A DNA stretch of 64,000 bases from Prochlorococcus sp. AG-418-K17 (GCA_003214055.1 QCMD01000001.1:172859-236858), one strand, 5' to 3'; positions 1 to 10,618 are shown, counted from the stretch's first letter. Translations and numbers: made by a program. The notes: generated by a model from the sequence alone, not told the origin.

Positions 1-1
1 T

Positions 2-253
2 TATTTACCTCAAAAACATCGTTTAGATTGGCTTAATAGATGGCGTGATAAGGATGATAAATTATTTCATCCCTCAAATTTACTAAATGGGGATGTAATC
101 AAAAAAAAATTCGAAATAGAGGATGGGCCTATCTTGGGAGAGCTTTTAAAGTATCTTTCAAAGGAGCTTGCATATAAAAGATTAAATAATTTTGATGAAG
201 CTATTTATAAAGCAAAGCAATGGATTGAACAAAATGCGCCAAAATGTGATTAA
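2..253 (+). CDS. tRNA nucleotidyltransferase (CCA-adding / polyA polymerase family), C-terminal fragment
   Basis: The gene enters from the left edge; 83 codons remain before a TAA stop at 251-253. The visible protein is basic and helical, with a motif reading LDWLNRWRDKDD near its start and a tail ending NAPKCD. The call rests on resemblance of this C-terminal region to cyanobacterial CCA-adding enzymes and on picocyanobacterial gene order, where such a gene precedes an RRM protein and phytoene synthase. The catalytic nucleotidyltransferase head lies outside the window, so no active-site motif can be checked. Such enzymes add or repair the 3' CCA of tRNA in the cytoplasm. Confidence 0.5.
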   Translation, partial: YLPQKHRLDWLNRWRDKDDKLFHPSNLLNGDVIKKKFEIEDGPILGELLKYLSKELAYKRLNNFDEAIYKAKQWIEQNAPKCD

Positions 254-311
254 ATACACATAGCTTAGTTTTGTTTAGAAGTTCAGACTTCAAAATCATC
301 TTTAAAAATTT

Positions 312-728
312 ATGAGTATTCGCATTTACATTGGCAATTTACCACAAGGATTTAATCCAAAAGAATTTGATAGTATCTTAAAGTCAGTTTCTGATTCCAT
401 AAGATTTAAAGCAGTTTTAGATAAAGATACTAAAGAGTGTAGGGGATTTGGTTTCGCAACTACTAATAATGAGGAGAATGCTTGTTTAGTAATTGAAAAG
501 TTAAATGGTTTTGAATTTAATGGTTCTAAATTAAGAGTAGAGCTTTCCGAAAAAAAAGATTCTTCTTCTAAAAGAAACGGTTCTAATTTAAATAAAAATA
601 AGAAAAGAAAAGATTTTAAAAAAATTGTTCATAGTGATGCCCCTAATTTAGAGGCTCCCGATCCAAGATGGGCAGGAGAACTATCTAAGTTGAAAGATTT
701 GTTAGCTAATCAGAAAACTCCGGCGTAA
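312..728 (+). CDS. RNA-binding protein with a single RRM domain
   Basis: This 138-residue protein has one RNA recognition motif in the first 80 residues. RNP-2 is IYIGNL (residues 5-10) and RNP-1 is RGFGFATT (44-51), both with the aromatic positions that stack on RNA. A lysine- and serine-rich linker (about 82-105) follows, then a short acidic/hydrophobic tail containing DPRWAGEL. The layout matches the cyanobacterial Rbp family, although the tail is not the glycine-rich type of cold-induced members. Cyanobacterial RRM proteins bind mRNA in the cytoplasm, and some help direct photosynthetic mRNAs to membranes; the target here is unknown. The stop lies 3 bases from the stop of the convergent phytoene synthase gene. 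Confidence 0.88.
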   Translation: MSIRIYIGNLPQGFNPKEFDSILKSVSDSIRFKAVLDKDTKECRGFGFATTNNEENACLVIEKLNGFEFNGSKLRVELSEKKDSSSKRNGSNLNKNKKRKDFKKIVHSDAPNLEAPDPRWAGELSKLKDLLANQKTPA

Positions 729-731
729 TTT

Positions 732-1640
732 TTACTTAATTCTTGAAATCAAAAAAGAAATTGGTATTTCTAATGCTTTAACTGATTTTCTCACGAAAGC
801 CCTATTGTTAAAAACATCGTAGTCTAATCTTTCAATAGAATCTAATATACCTCTATAAAGCCTTAATGATGTCCATACTGGCCATCTTGCATCCGCAGAT
901 AACCATTTAATTCCATCCTCCGATTTTTGGAACCAATCTCTTGCTCTGGTAAGTTGAAAATCCATAAGCTTTCTCCATTGGTTATTTATTTTTCCATTTA
1001 AAAGTTCATGTTCAGAATAATTAAATTTTTCAATATCATCTTGAGGTAAATAAATCCTTCCTCTTTGTCTATCTTCTCCTACGTCTCTCAATATATTTGT
1101 TAATTGATTCGCTATACCCAAGGCTATAGCCGCTTCTGATGGGTCAGGTTTGTTGCTCCAGGGTGCTGATGTATATGCACTGTCAATACCCATAACATTT
1201 TGAGTCATTAATCCTACAGTCCCAGCTACTCGGTAGCAGTAAAGTTTTAATTCTGAGAAATTTTTATATCTAAATTTATTTAGGTCCATTCTTTGACCTT
1301 CTATCATATCTAAATAAGGATCAATACTTTGTGGAAATTTTTCTAGGGTATTATGTAGAACAGCATCTAAATCTGATTTAATATTGCCTTTAAATATATT
1401 TTTAGTGTTTTCTTCCCATTCATTCAAATTATCTGAAAGCTCTTCTTTTGATTTAGTAGAGGCCTCTATACTATCCATAATTTCATCGGTTCTTCTACAC
1501 CATACATAGATAGCCCAAATTGCTTTTCTTTTTTCAAGGGGCAAAAGGAGAGTACCTAAGTAAAAGGTTTTTGCCCATTTTTGAGTTTCCACTCGGCAAA
1601 CTTCATATGCTTTTTCTAGGTGAGAAAATGAATTATCCAA
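732..1640 (-). CDS. crtB: Phytoene synthase
   Basis: A squalene/phytoene synthase family protein of 302 residues, the usual length. It condenses two geranylgeranyl diphosphates into 15-cis-phytoene, the first committed step of carotenoid synthesis. The two aspartate-rich Mg-diphosphate sites are intact: DEIMD at residues 52-56 and DVGED at 186-190, the latter followed by RQRGRIYLP. The typical EGQRMDL stretch (114-120) is present. It lies about 30 bases downstream of crtP on the same strand, so the two early carotenoid genes are very probably co-transcribed with crtP first. Also called pys in picocyanobacteria. Confidence 0.96.
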   Translation of the reverse strand: MDNSFSHLEKAYEVCRVETQKWAKTFYLGTLLLPLEKRKAIWAIYVWCRRTDEIMDSIEASTKSKEELSDNLNEWEENTKNIFKGNIKSDLDAVLHNTLEKFPQSIDPYLDMIEGQRMDLNKFRYKNFSELKLYCYRVAGTVGLMTQNVMGIDSAYTSAPWSNKPDPSEAAIALGIANQLTNILRDVGEDRQRGRIYLPQDDIEKFNYSEHELLNGKINNQWRKLMDFQLTRARDWFQKSEDGIKWLSADARWPVWTSLRLYRGILDSIERLDYDVFNNRAFVRKSVKALEIPISFLISRIK

Positions 1641-1671
1641 AAAGTTATTTATCTAAAGTTTGAAGTGGTTT

Positions 1672-3111
<1,440 letters not shown>

Positions 3112-3126
3112 CTAAAGTTAGAACAT

Positions 3127-3132
3127 TATAAT
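3127..3132 (+). promoter_or_regulatory. Candidate -10 element upstream of ndhM
   Basis: A perfect TATAAT lies 27 bases before the chosen ndhM ATG, in the divergent crtP/ndhM gap. No matching -35 is seen, which is common in Prochlorococcus. The implied leader is about 20 bases. In such AT-rich DNA a chance match is possible; position in a divergent gap is the main support. Confidence 0.4.
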
Positions 3133-3158
3133 TTTTTTCGTTGATTATTTTTAGAATT

Positions 3159-3506
3159 ATGGAAAAAATGCTTTTAAAATCTACTACCAGACATGTCAGA
3201 ATATTTACAGCTGAGGTGGTTGATAATGATTTAAAGTTTCATCCAAACAAATTAACCCTTGATTTGGATCCTGACAATGAATTTATTTGGAATGATGAAT
3301 CTATCATGAAAATAAAACAAAAGTTTAATCAGCTTGTAAATGAGAGAGAAGGAAAACCTTTAGATGATTACGAACTCCGCAAAATTGGCTCAGAAATTGA
3401 GTTTTTGATTAAATTTTTACTTCAAAATGGCCAACTAAGTTACAATCCAGATTGTAGAGTTATGAATTATTCAATGGGTCTGCCAAAGACTAATAAAGAA
3501 CTGTGA
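3159..3506 (+). CDS. ndhM: NAD(P)H-quinone oxidoreductase subunit M
   Basis: NdhM is a small cyanobacteria/chloroplast-specific subunit of the peripheral arm of NDH-1 (photosynthetic complex I), which works in cyclic electron flow and respiration at the thylakoid. The start is set at the ATG at 3159 ([13 protein letters not shown]), giving 115 residues, the usual length. A TTG at 3141 would add six residues that do not look family-like. Conserved segments [13 protein letters not shown] and [14 protein letters not shown] are present. Its TGA overlaps the GTG start of the next gene (GTGA), implying translational coupling to the DUF3172 protein. Confidence 0.95.
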   Translation: MEKMLLKSTTRHVRIFTAEVVDNDLKFHPNKLTLDLDPDNEFIWNDESIMKIKQKFNQLVNEREGKPLDDYELRKIGSEIEFLIKFLLQNGQLSYNPDCRVMNYSMGLPKTNKEL

Positions 3507-4126
3507 ATAGATCATCAAATAGGAGGCCAAGAAGAAGGTCTGGAAGAAATGATTATTCCGAATACCAAAAAAAAGATGATTTTTACAGTCAGAGAAGTAA
3601 AAGATTACCTTCTTCTGGGACTGAACAAAAAATTACTTTTAATACCGGTACAGTTGCTGTGCTTGCGGGAGTATTAATTTTAGGTGTTGGAATTGGCAGT
3701 GCTATAACTAGTACTACTGATGGTGGTCAAGGAAATATAGCTAGCCAACAGCAATTAGATATGGCTGTACCAGACCCTGAATTTTGTAGACAATGGGGAG
3801 CAAGTGCTTTCGTAATTGATGTAGAGATGTATACAACACTAAATCCCTCAACTAGTTTTGTGACACAACCAGCACTTCAACCTGGTTGCGTTATTAGAAG
3901 AGAGAATTGGACAGTTCTTCAAAAACAAGGAGCTATAAGTAATGAAGATGTCAGAGAATGTAAGCAAAGGATGAATACTTTTGCTTATATTGGATCAATA
4001 AGAGATAAACCTATTGTAAAATGTGTTTATCAGACCGATGTTAATGAGAATAAATTTATAATTAAGGGAGACGGTCAAGCAGAGGATGGTGGAGTGGGAA
4101 TTAATAAAGAAGCTATACAGTTTTAA
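3503..4126 (+). CDS. DUF3172 family membrane-anchored protein
   Basis: A 207-residue protein of unknown function that I recognise as the cyanobacterial DUF3172 family. The first 45 residues are very rich in arginine and serine. One hydrophobic segment follows at about 49-68 ([20 protein letters not shown]), then a roughly 130-residue domain probably outside the cytoplasmic face, with conserved [14 protein letters not shown] and several cysteines (C94, C128, C152, C174 approximately). The topology suggests a positively charged cytoplasmic N-terminus and a lumenal or periplasmic C-terminal domain. The GTG start overlaps the stop of ndhM, so it is translated with an NDH-1 subunit. A role in NDH-1 or thylakoid biology is only an inference from that coupling. 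Confidence 0.8.
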   Translation: MNRSSNRRPRRRSGRNDYSEYQKKDDFYSQRSKRLPSSGTEQKITFNTGTVAVLAGVLILGVGIGSAITSTTDGGQGNIASQQQLDMAVPDPEFCRQWGASAFVIDVEMYTTLNPSTSFVTQPALQPGCVIRRENWTVLQKQGAISNEDVRECKQRMNTFAYIGSIRDKPIVKCVYQTDVNENKFIIKGDGQAEDGGVGINKEAIQF

Positions 4127-4139
4127 CAAATATTTTTTA

Positions 4140-5084
4140 TTACTTTTGTCTTAGAGGGCTTTCCAAACTAGCAAATTGAGGTAAGATATTCTGCTTGAAT
4201 ACTTCAGACGCTCTTGAAGTATATCTTGAGGGATTAGTTATTAATTTAAGTTCTCTTTTAACCTCTAAATCTGCAACAAAGGCCTTGTGAATCGTCCCAG
4301 CTGTCAATTCACGTTCAATAGAAACAACTGGCAAGAAAGAGGCACCAAGACCTGATTGCACAGCATTCTTTATTGCTTCAAGAGAATTAAGTTCCATTTC
4401 TATCTTTAATCTTTGAATATCAAGTCCTGAATCTTTCAGAAGTTTGTCCACCACTTTTCTAGTAGTAGATTGAGAATCTAATGTGACAAAATTTAGTTTG
4501 TATAAATCTTCTTTTAAAAGCTCATGTTTTTTAGCAAGGGGATGCTTACTAGGTAAAATTAGTGCTAACTCATCAGTTGCGTATGGAATAATCTGTAATA
4601 GATTTTCTAGATCTCCAGGTAACTGCCCCCCAATAATGGCTAGATCAATTTGGCCATTGGCAACGCTCCAGCCAGTCCTTCGAGTACTGTGGACTTGAAG
4701 TTGAACAGATACATCTGGATACATTTGGCGAAAAAGTCCAATCATCCTTGGCATTAAGTAAGTTCCTGTTGTTTGGCTTGCTCCAATAATTAGTGTTCCA
4801 CCTTTAAGACTATTTAGATCTTCTATTGCCTTGCATGCTTCATCACATTGATTAAGAATTCGTTCGCAATATTCAAGCAATAATCTACCTGCTTCAGTGA
4901 GAAGGGCTTTTCTACCTCCTCTATCAAATATTGTAATTTCAAGTTGTTTTTCTAAATTTTGAATTTGCAAACTTACAGCTGGTTGGGTTACGTACAGTAA
5001 ATCTGCAGCCTTTTTAAAACTTCCTTGAGCTGCAATAGCTTTTAATATTCTTAATTGATCTAGAGTAAATGGTAATTCGGGCAT
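4140..5084 (-). CDS. rbcR: LysR-family regulator, RbcR/CbbR-like
   Basis: A 314-residue LysR-type transcription factor. The N-terminal winged helix (about residues 6-66) contains [19 protein letters not shown] and [16 protein letters not shown], the recognition-helix region typical of the RbcR/Ycf30 branch. The C-terminal effector domain contains [18 protein letters not shown], also characteristic. Members of this branch control RuBisCO or inorganic-carbon genes in response to metabolites such as NADPH or 2-oxoglutarate; the regulon here cannot be read from the sequence. It is divergent from the Z-ISO-like gene across 78 bases that hold two inverted repeats, a likely place for autoregulation. 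Its stop is 14 bases from the convergent DUF3172 gene. Confidence 0.88.
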   Translation of the reverse strand: MPELPFTLDQLRILKAIAAQGSFKKAADLLYVTQPAVSLQIQNLEKQLEITIFDRGGRKALLTEAGRLLLEYCERILNQCDEACKAIEDLNSLKGGTLIIGASQTTGTYLMPRMIGLFRQMYPDVSVQLQVHSTRRTGWSVANGQIDLAIIGGQLPGDLENLLQIIPYATDELALILPSKHPLAKKHELLKEDLYKLNFVTLDSQSTTRKVVDKLLKDSGLDIQRLKIEMELNSLEAIKNAVQSGLGASFLPVVSIERELTAGTIHKAFVADLEVKRELKLITNPSRYTSRASEVFKQNILPQFASLESPLRQK

Positions 5085-5114
5085 TTATTTATGCCTAAAA
5101 TTATTTATAATTCT

Positions 5115-5142
5115 AATACGTAAGCGTATTCTTGTTAAGAAT
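5115..5142. promoter_or_regulatory. Two interlocked inverted repeats between rbcR and the Z-ISO-like gene
   Basis: In the divergent intergenic region, AATACG(TAAG)CGTATT spans 5115-5130, and ATTCTT(GTT)AAGAAT spans 5128-5142, sharing three bases. LysR-type regulators usually bind dyad sites in such divergent gaps and repress their own gene. The sites are plausible RbcR operators for one or both flanking genes. The dyads are directly visible; the binding protein is inferred. Confidence 0.45.
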
Positions 5143-5162
5143 AAACTTTTTAAATTTACTAT

Positions 5163-5891
5163 ATGGAGATACATAACTCTTCTTTTGTGATTTTACTCCT
5201 AATTTTAGTTTTTGCTGTGATTCATAGCGGTGGAGCAGCTTTAAGATCTAAAGCTGAAACTTTAATTGGACCACGTTTGTGGAGATTATGTTTTGTTTTT
5301 TTAAGTTTACCGTCTGCAATAGTATTAATAAGTTATTTTTTGTCACATAGATATGATGGGATAAGATTATGGAACTTACAAGGTAATTACTTTATATTTC
5401 TTTTTGTTTGGTTTTTAACTGCTATAAGTTTCTTATTTTTATATCCTGCGACATATAATTTGTTAGAAATTCCTTCCGTTTTAAAGCCTCAAGTAAGAAT
5501 TTATGGAACTGGAATTATGAGGGTTACAAGGCATCCCCAAGCTTTTGGCCAGATCATTTGGTGTATAGCTCATACATTATGGATTGGTACATCTTTTACG
5601 TTAATAACGTCAATAGGTTTAATTTTGCACCATTTATTCGCAATATGGCATGGTGATAGAAGATTAGAGGCAAAATTTGGTGAAGAATTTTATATTTATA
5701 AACAAAAAACATCAATCATTCCATTTTTGGCAATTATTGATGGTAGACAAGAATTTAAAGTTAAAGAATTTTTTAAATTATCTCAACTTGGAATAATAAT
5801 TGCCATAGCAGTACTTTGGTGGTCTCACCAATATATAAATATTGCTGTTAAAACATTCAATTCATCATTTTTGTCTAAATTTTTAAGTTGA
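5163..5891 (+). CDS. Z-ISO-like 15-cis-zeta-carotene isomerase (NnrU-related membrane protein)
   Basis: A 242-residue polytopic membrane protein with about six hydrophobic segments. It closely resembles plant Z-ISO, a heme-dependent isomerase that converts 9,15,9'-tri-cis- to 9,9'-di-cis-zeta-carotene. Shared features are HSGGAALR (residues 21-28), SHRYDG and LW-LQG (61-74), FLYPATYNLLE (92-102), GIMRVTRHPQ (117-126), AHTLWIG (136-142), HHLFAIWHGDRRL (156-168) and KTSIIPF. H21, H124, H137, H156 and H157 are candidate heme or catalytic ligands. NnrU-family proteins are often annotated as denitrification-related or hypothetical; nearby crtP and crtB favour the carotenoid role. Its product would feed the second desaturase, CrtQ, which is not in this window. 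Confidence 0.82.
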   Translation: MEIHNSSFVILLLILVFAVIHSGGAALRSKAETLIGPRLWRLCFVFLSLPSAIVLISYFLSHRYDGIRLWNLQGNYFIFLFVWFLTAISFLFLYPATYNLLEIPSVLKPQVRIYGTGIMRVTRHPQAFGQIIWCIAHTLWIGTSFTLITSIGLILHHLFAIWHGDRRLEAKFGEEFYIYKQKTSIIPFLAIIDGRQEFKVKEFFKLSQLGIIIAIAVLWWSHQYINIAVKTFNSSFLSKFLS

Positions 5892-5921
5892 CAGTTTAGT
5901 ATTGTATTAAAAGTTTTATAA

Positions 5922-7949
5922 ATGATGCCTCAAGCTTCAGAAATTGCATGGTTGATTCCCGTATTTCCTCTTATTGGAGCAGTTCTTTCTGGTTTAGGTT
6001 TAATAAGTATCAATAAAAAGATTAATAGTATTAGAGAAATTGTTTCAATAAGCTTGATTTCTTTTGTTGGTATTTCTGCAGTGATTAGTTATAAAGCATT
6101 GCTTGAGCAGATTAATGGTTATCAAACTATAGAAAAATTGTTTGTTTGGGCAAGTGCAGGTGATTTTAAAATTCCTATGGGATTTATTCTTGATCCACTT
6201 GGTAGTGTGATGCTTGCATTAGTTTCTACTATTACCTTGCTCGTAATGATTTATTCTCATGGATATATGGCTCATGACAAAGGTTATGTAAGGTTTTTCA
6301 CTTACTTGGCTTTATTTAGTAGTTCAATGATGGGATTGATAATAAGCCCAAATTTATTGGAAATATATGTCTTCTGGGAATTAGTTGGAATGTGTTCTTA
6401 TTTGTTGGTTGGGTTTTGGTATGACAGAGATGGTGCGGCTCATGCTGCTCAAAAGGCATTTGTGGTTAATAGGGTGGGAGATTTCGGATTATTACTAGGT
6501 ATATTGGGATTGTTTTGGGCAACAAATAGCTTTGATTTTAATGAGATTGCTTCAGGGATATCAACATCGATTTCTGATAATTCATTGCCGATATGGGCTG
6601 GTCTTCTTCTCTGTTTTTTGGTTTTCTTAGGACCAATGGCAAAGTCCGCTCAATTTCCTTTACATGTATGGCTGCCTGATGCTATGGAAGGTCCTACGCC
6701 TATCTCTGCCCTTATACATGCCGCAACTATGGTAGCTGCAGGAATATTTTTAGTCGCTAGACTTCAACCTTTGTATTCAATATTCCCTTCGATTCAGTTG
6801 ATTGTTGCTCTAGTTGGAACAATAACTTGTTTTTTAGGAGCATCAATTGCGTTAACACAAATGGATTTGAAAAAGGGTTTAGCATACAGTACAGTTTCTC
6901 AGCTTGGTTATATGATGCTTGCAATGGGCTGTGGTGCACCAGTAGCTGGCATTTTTCATCTAGTAACGCATGCCTGTTTCAAAGCAATGTTGTTTTTGGG
7001 ATCAGGATCAGTAATACATGCTATGGAAGAAGTAGTAGGTCACCAGCCTGCGCTAGCTCAAGATATGAGATTAATGGGAGGCTTAAGAAAGAAAATGCCT
7101 TATACTTCAACAACTTTTTTAGTGGGTTGTATTGCTATTAGCGGGATTCCACCCTTAGCTGGTTTTTGGAGTAAAGACGAGATACTTGGAAATGCATTTA
7201 TTTCTTTCCCGGCTTTTTGGTTTGTGGGATTTTTAACTGCTGGGATGACTGCTTTTTATATGTTTAGACTTTATTTTTTGACATTTGAAGGAGACTTTAG
7301 AGGTGATAATAAGCAATTACAAAAAGAACTATTACTTGCCTCTCAAATAAACCTAGATGATGAAGCAGATGCCGAACATGAAGAGCTAAATGGCACACTT
7401 CATGAATCTCCATGGTCAATGACTTTCCCTTTAGTTTTTTTAGCAGTTCCTTCTTTAATAATTGGTTTTATGGGTCTTCCTTGGGATAGTAAGTTTGCTT
7501 CCTTGCTTGATCCAGAAGAAGCAAAGATCGCAGCGGAATTTTTTGAATTAAATGAATTTTTACCTTTAGCAATTGCTTCAGTCGTTATTGCTTCAATCGG
7601 AATTACAATTGCATATCAAGCTTACTTTCTTAAGAAAATTAATTTATCTGTTTTATTTGCAGAAAAATTTCCAACCGTTAATAAATTTTTATGTAATAAA
7701 TGGTATCTAGACGATATAAATGAAAAGCTTTTTGTGAAAGGTAGCCGAAAACTTGCAAAAGAGGTCTTAGAAGTTGACTCTAAAGTTGTTGATGGCGTGG
7801 TTAATTTAACGGGGCTTATAACTTTAGGAAGTGGAGAGGGTTTAAAGTATTTTGAAACAGGAAGAGCACAATTCTATGCCCTTATAGTATTTGGAGGTGT
7901 AATTTTGTTAGTTGCTATATTCGGTTTCCAGTCTCCACAGGTAACTTGA
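5922..7949 (+). CDS. ndhF: NAD(P)H-quinone oxidoreductase subunit 5
   Basis: NdhF is the large antiporter-like membrane subunit at the distal end of the NDH-1 proton-pumping arm. At 675 residues with about 16 hydrophobic segments it has the expected size. Family motifs include WELVGMCSYLLVGFWYDR, the proton-channel stretch AKSAQFPLHVWLPDAMEGPT, and THACFKAMLFLGSGSVIH. The C-terminal lateral-helix region (YLDDINEKLFVKGSRKLA) is present, and the absence of CO2-uptake-type divergence points to the respiratory/cyclic NdhF1 form. Two adjacent ATGs (5922, 5925) could start it. It is followed after 84 bases by ndhD, a paired arrangement usual in cyanobacteria. Confidence 0.97.
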   Translation: MMPQASEIAWLIPVFPLIGAVLSGLGLISINKKINSIREIVSISLISFVGISAVISYKALLEQINGYQTIEKLFVWASAGDFKIPMGFILDPLGSVMLALVSTITLLVMIYSHGYMAHDKGYVRFFTYLALFSSSMMGLIISPNLLEIYVFWELVGMCSYLLVGFWYDRDGAAHAAQKAFVVNRVGDFGLLLGILGLFWATNSFDFNEIASGISTSISDNSLPIWAGLLLCFLVFLGPMAKSAQFPLHVWLPDAMEGPTPISALIHAATMVAAGIFLVARLQPLYSIFPSIQLIVALVGTITCFLGASIALTQMDLKKGLAYSTVSQLGYMMLAMGCGAPVAGIFHLVTHACFKAMLFLGSGSVIHAMEEVVGHQPALAQDMRLMGGLRKKMPYTSTTFLVGCIAISGIPPLAGFWSKDEILGNAFISFPAFWFVGFLTAGMTAFYMFRLYFLTFEGDFRGDNKQLQKELLLASQINLDDEADAEHEELNGTLHESPWSMTFPLVFLAVPSLIIGFMGLPWDSKFASLLDPEEAKIAAEFFELNEFLPLAIASVVIASIGITIAYQAYFLKKINLSVLFAEKFPTVNKFLCNKWYLDDINEKLFVKGSRKLAKEVLEVDSKVVDGVVNLTGLITLGSGEGLKYFETGRAQFYALIVFGGVILLVAIFGFQSPQVT

Positions 7950-8033
7950 TTACAAATGTGTGTCTTCACTGTTCATAGGGGTGAAAAAATACAGAAAATT
8001 TCTAGACTCTGTTTAAGATGATTTCTTTTTAAA

Positions 8034-9674
8034 TTGAGCACTTACTTATTTACTAATTTTGCTAACCAAACGATTGGAACACTTGGTGCTAATTTGTCTT
8101 TTTTCCCTTGGCTCTCGGTCGCTGTACTTTTCCCAATTGTGAGTGCATTTGTAATTCCTTTTTTCCCAGATAAAGGAGAGGGTAAAGAAGTTAGATGGTA
8201 TGCATTATCAATTGCCTTAATAACTTTTTTAATAACTGTAGGTTCATATATCAATGGTTTCGATATAAATAAGGAAAATGTTCAGCTTCAAGAAAGTGTT
8301 GATTGGCTGCCAAATTTAGGTCTTACTTGGGCTGTTGGTGCTGATGGCATTTCCATGCCATTAATTCTGCTGACAAGTTTCATTACTGCTTTAGCAGTAT
8401 TAGCTGCATGGCCAGTAAAATTTAAACCGAAGTTATTTTTCTTTTTAATACTAATCATGGACGGAGGGCAAATAGCTGTATTTGCAGTCCAAGACATGCT
8501 TTTGTTCTTTCTAACTTGGGAACTTGAACTAATTCCAGTTTATTTGCTATTGGCTATTTGGGGCGGTAAAAATAGACAATATGCAGCTACAAAATTCATT
8601 ATTTACACAGCAGGTAGTTCAATATTTATTCTTTTAGCAGCATTGGCAATGGGATTTTATGGTAGTGAAATTCCCAATTTTGGATTTTCACATCTAGCAG
8701 ATCAAGATTTTGGCCAAAATTTCCAAATCCTATGCTATGTAGGTCTCTTGATTGCTTTTGGTGTCAAACTTCCAATTGTTCCGCTTCATACCTGGTTGCC
8801 AGATGCTCATGGAGAGGCCACCGCCCCTGTACATATGCTTCTGGCTGGCATTTTATTAAAGATGGGAGGCTATGCTCTTTTGAGATTTAATGCTCAATTA
8901 TTACCTGTCGCTCATGCTCAGTTTGCACCATTATTGATTGTATTAGGAGTTGTAAATATAATTTATGCTGCATTAACATCTTTTGCACAAAGAAATCTTA
9001 AAAGGAAAATTGCCTATAGTTCAATAAGTCATATGGGATTTGTTTTGATTGGTATAGGTAGTTTTAGTAGTCTTGGTACAAGTGGAGCAATGCTTCAAAT
9101 GGTCAGTCATGGATTGATTGGTGCAAGTTTGTTTTTTCTTGTAGGAGCTACTTACGATAGGACAAAGACTCTTAAACTCGATGAAATGAGTGGTGTAGGA
9201 CAAAAAATGAGAATTATGTTTGCTTTGTGGACTGCATGCTCACTGGCTTCCCTTGCTTTGCCTGGTATGAGCGGGTTCGTTTCAGAGTTAATGGTATTCA
9301 CAGGATTTGTCACTGATGAAATTTATACACTTCCTTTTAGAGTGATTATGGCTTCTTTGGCAGCGATTGGTGTGATTTTAACACCTATTTATTTGCTATC
9401 TATGTTACGAGAGATTTTCTTTGGTAAAGAAAATCCCAAATTAACTGCAGAAAGACAATTAATTGATGCCGAGCCTAGAGAGGTTTATATAATAGCTTGT
9501 CTACTTTTACCTATAATCGGAATAGGATTGTATCCTCGGCTGGTAACTGAGAGTTATTTGGCTTCAATTAATAATTTAGTGGATAGAGATTTAAATGCTG
9601 TAAAAAGTGCTTCAAAAACAAATATTTTTGCAGGTAATAAAAAAAACGAAATATTTAAAGCTCCAGCCATTTAA
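8034..9674 (+). CDS. ndhD: NAD(P)H-quinone oxidoreductase subunit 4
   Basis: NdhD is the second antiporter-like proton-pumping subunit of the NDH-1 membrane arm. It has 546 residues and about 14 membrane segments. Key motifs are [20 protein letters not shown] (containing the conserved membrane glutamate), [18 protein letters not shown] with the channel lysine, and [19 protein letters not shown]. The start is TTG at 8034: the only nearby upstream ATG (8018) meets a stop after four codons, and the resulting N-terminus [12 protein letters not shown] fits the family. It probably forms a transcription unit with ndhF. This looks like the NDH-1L-type NdhD1 rather than a CO2-uptake paralogue. Confidence 0.96.
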   Translation: MSTYLFTNFANQTIGTLGANLSFFPWLSVAVLFPIVSAFVIPFFPDKGEGKEVRWYALSIALITFLITVGSYINGFDINKENVQLQESVDWLPNLGLTWAVGADGISMPLILLTSFITALAVLAAWPVKFKPKLFFFLILIMDGGQIAVFAVQDMLLFFLTWELELIPVYLLLAIWGGKNRQYAATKFIIYTAGSSIFILLAALAMGFYGSEIPNFGFSHLADQDFGQNFQILCYVGLLIAFGVKLPIVPLHTWLPDAHGEATAPVHMLLAGILLKMGGYALLRFNAQLLPVAHAQFAPLLIVLGVVNIIYAALTSFAQRNLKRKIAYSSISHMGFVLIGIGSFSSLGTSGAMLQMVSHGLIGASLFFLVGATYDRTKTLKLDEMSGVGQKMRIMFALWTACSLASLALPGMSGFVSELMVFTGFVTDEIYTLPFRVIMASLAAIGVILTPIYLLSMLREIFFGKENPKLTAERQLIDAEPREVYIIACLLLPIIGIGLYPRLVTESYLASINNLVDRDLNAVKSASKTNIFAGNKKNEIFKAPAI

Positions 9675-9683
9675 TTTTATAAA

Positions 9684-9712
9684 TTTGCCTAATATTTTTT
9701 GGCATAAATTTT
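9684..9712 (+). terminator. Weak hairpin after ndhD
   Basis: An imperfect stem (TTTGCC ... GGCATAAA) lies just downstream of the ndhD stop and is followed by a T-rich stretch. It has few GC pairs and a bulge, so it is at best a weak intrinsic terminator. Confidence 0.25.
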
Positions 9713-9796
9713 ATATAAAGATATCTTGTAAATAGCGTTAACTTATTTAAAGTAATCAATTTAAATCCTATTGATAGGCCCCAGTTAGGACCTAGA

Positions 9797-10618
9797 TTGC
9801 TTATAAAGTTTCTACAAGATGCTGCTGGCAAAGGGGATTTAGATCCATGGGATATAGACGTAATAAGTGTTATTGATAGTTTTTTAGATCAATATAATAA
9901 ACAAATTCCAAAATCTTCTAATATAAATTCTTATCAAAAAGATTTAGCAGAGACAAGTGAGGCATTTTTCGCAGCCTCTGTATTAGTAAATTTAAAGGCT
10001 CAAGTTTTAGAATCTGAAGTTTTCAAAGATGAGGTTTCAGATGAATTGGAAGAGGATTATGAGATAAATAATCAAGAATGGATTAATCAGGAATTTGATA
10101 TCCCAAAATATCCTGAAAAATATTTGAGAAGAAGATCTGTAGCTCAACCAATTCTTAAACGAACCTCAACATTGGGAGAGCTAGTAAGTCAATTAGAATC
10201 TATTGCTGAAATTATAGAAACACAAGATCTTTTACTCTTAAAGAGAAAGAGACAAAAAAAATATTCGAATAAAGCTCTTATTTCGCAAGTACAATCACTG
10301 GCTCATCGCGAAAAATTACCCGAGACTACAAAAGAATTGGGTAAATTTATCGATAGCTGGGAAAAAGCTTTGCAGTGGACAGACTTTGAATATTTAGTAA
10401 ATAAATGGCAGAAAGTTGTAAAAAAAGATTTAGATAAAGATAGGCTTGGGGTCTTTTGGGCTTTGTTATTTTTATATTCAGAAAATAAAATTGAAATAAA
10501 ACAAATCAATTCTCTTTATGGACCAATACAGATTAAAAGAATTATCCCTGATGGAGGATTAGCTCAATTACCCATAGATAATCTTGAAATAGTTGACACT
10601 ACTCAACCTGCTGCATAG
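9797..10618 (+). CDS. scpA: Segregation and condensation protein A
   Basis: ScpA is the kleisin partner of SMC in bacterial chromosome condensation. From the TTG at 9797 the protein has 273 residues. It carries the family segment DLDPWDIDVISVIDSFLDQY near its start, a central acidic region, and a C-terminal winged-helix region after FWALLFLYSENKIEI. The start is uncertain. The reading frame stays open upstream to 9719, and the residues just before the TTG read IDRPQLGPR, so that LGPRLLIKFLQDAA aligns with the conserved GPLDLLL helix of ScpA. No ATG, GTG or TTG exists there; ATT at 9770 or ATC at 9755 are the candidates. The listed start is therefore a minimum. Confidence 0.88.
   Translation: MLIKFLQDAAGKGDLDPWDIDVISVIDSFLDQYNKQIPKSSNINSYQKDLAETSEAFFAASVLVNLKAQVLESEVFKDEVSDELEEDYEINNQEWINQEFDIPKYPEKYLRRRSVAQPILKRTSTLGELVSQLESIAEIIETQDLLLLKRKRQKKYSNKALISQVQSLAHREKLPETTKELGKFIDSWEKALQWTDFEYLVNKWQKVVKKDLDKDRLGVFWALLFLYSENKIEIKQINSLYGPIQIKRIIPDGGLAQLPIDNLEIVDTTQPAA

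Noticed and set aside
6827..7141. 104-codon plus-strand frame within ndhF
   Set aside because: It is an alternative frame of ndhF; the ndhF frame carries all conserved antiporter motifs.
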